A stretch of 64,000 nt of DNA from Planctomycetaceae bacterium (GTDB taxonomy: Bacteria; Planctomycetota; Phycisphaerae; Phycisphaerales; SM1A02), in contig JAIXYQ010000007.1 in NCBI GenBank assembly GCA_027490145.1, positions 1 through 64,000 of the forward strand. Reading direction: 5' to 3'. The stretch's first letter is position 1. Each line of letters begins with the position of its first letter. This document shows, piece by piece, positions 63,509 through 64,000 of the stretch. The position numbers were made by a program, and so were the translations under genes. The notes beneath the pieces are model-generated. The model ran no database searches. It saw nothing but the letters and a program-made list of their open reading frames with translations, and had not been told where the DNA came from.

Positions 63509-64000
63509 ATGGCACGCAAGCTCAATCGCAAGTTCGTGATCATCGTCGGTGGAGTGACCTTGACGGCCGTCGTCGGGGTGGGCGGCATCGCTGCATGGCG
63601 CATGTCGAGTGCACCGGAGCGCAATGTCGCGATGGGCGATGCAGCGCTGCGTGCCGGCCGCATCAACGAAGCCGTCGAGCGCTACGGCCGTGCGGCCAAC
63701 AAGCGGCCGGACCGCGCGGAGTACTGGAAGAAGTACGTGGGTGCGCTCGAGCAGCAGCCGACCAACACGACCCAGGCCAGCACCCAGAACTTCTTCCAGT
63801 TGCTTGGTGGGCGCGCGAAGCTCGCCGAGTCCGATCCAACCGACGTCGAGGCACTGGCGAACTACCTCGATCAGCTCGGCGGGACCAACCCTGCCGATGT
63901 GGTGCTGGCCTGCACGCGCATGACCCCGCTGTATGCCAAGTACCCGAAGCAGGCTGCCATGCTGGAGGCGGCATCGCTCTCGGCGACGTTGCGGCAATGG
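63509..64000 (+). CDS. Membrane-anchored TPR protein (cut by the window edge)
   Basis: The first 164 residues are seen and the frame stays open to the window end. A basic start is followed by one membrane helix (FVIIVGGVTLTAVVGVGGIA, about 9-28) and then helical pairs of TPR type (DAALRAGRINEAVERYGRAA near 44-63). In exosortase loci such proteins often follow EpsI and act in polysaccharide assembly. An ATG at 63500, three codons upstream, is also possible. The 3' part is missing. Confidence 0.8.
   Translation, partial: MARKLNRKFVIIVGGVTLTAVVGVGGIAAWRMSSAPERNVAMGDAALRAGRINEAVERYGRAANKRPDRAEYWKKYVGALEQQPTNTTQASTQNFFQLLGGRAKLAESDPTDVEALANYLDQLGGTNPADVVLACTRMTPLYAKYPKQAAMLEAASLSATLRQW

Overview
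The window is high-GC, gene-dense DNA that looks like a chromosome segment of a planctomycete of the Phycisphaerae type. Four things point there: secreted proteins with C-terminal dockerin-like DxNxDGxVDGADLG tails, a PEP-CTERM-like protein together with an exosortase/EpsI pair, a GlmL-like ATPase encoded beside a DUF6754-type membrane protein, and the gene order tRNA-Thr / tuf / rpmG / tRNA-Trp / secE / nusG. The assignment rests on protein character only; there is no rRNA gene here. I see no prophage, insertion sequence or CRISPR array.

Layout. 1-9.4 kb: an efflux permease, a secreted alpha-L-fucosidase, an unknown protein built of two similar halves, two secreted dockerin-tailed proteins, and GDP-mannose dehydratase. 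9.5-21.3 kb: a polysaccharide flippase, then core information genes (cysS, coaE, rho, a prepilin-like gene, tRNA-Thr, tuf, rpmG, tRNA-Trp, secE, nusG, a lipoprotein gene, proS). 21.5-29.4 kb: a PEP-CTERM-like protein followed by a strong intrinsic terminator, metG, two unknown exported or membrane proteins, metF, rex, two lipoproteins, and an amidase-like protein. 29.5-37.2 kb: a protein kinase, a two-domain trypsin-like protease, a dCMP-type deaminase, an atypical SDR, an EamA transporter, kynureninase and two small genes. 37.2-37.8 kb: a gene-free stretch with dispersed and inverted repeats. 37.8-45.7 kb: a six-gene GlmL/DUF6754 membrane cluster, then a porin gene. 45.7-51.1 kb: zwf, pgl, ruvX, manC, ruvA and plsC. 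51.1-59.1 kb: carB, a solitary nuoH, radA and pyrB. 59.1-64.0 kb: the start of an exopolysaccharide/exosortase locus (Wza-like lipoprotein, exosortase, EpsI, TPR protein) that runs off the right edge.

Genes acting together. zwf-pgl is the oxidative pentose phosphate entry. manC and gmd make GDP-mannose and its 4-keto-6-deoxy derivative, which could feed the flippase and export genes. carB and pyrB are early pyrimidine synthesis. The exosortase may process proteins with tails like that of the gene at 21.5 kb.

The most unusual signals are: (1) the GlmL/KOW/DUF6754 membrane operon at 37772-44193, which has no glutamate mutase subunits beside it and no function I can name; (2) a recurring TAnnnT element 6-10 nt upstream of the start codon in about two dozen genes, which implies widespread leaderless mRNAs; (3) three divergent gene pairs whose two -10 elements overlap on the same bases; (4) a dispersed intergenic repeat in three copies, one beside a large nested inverted repeat.
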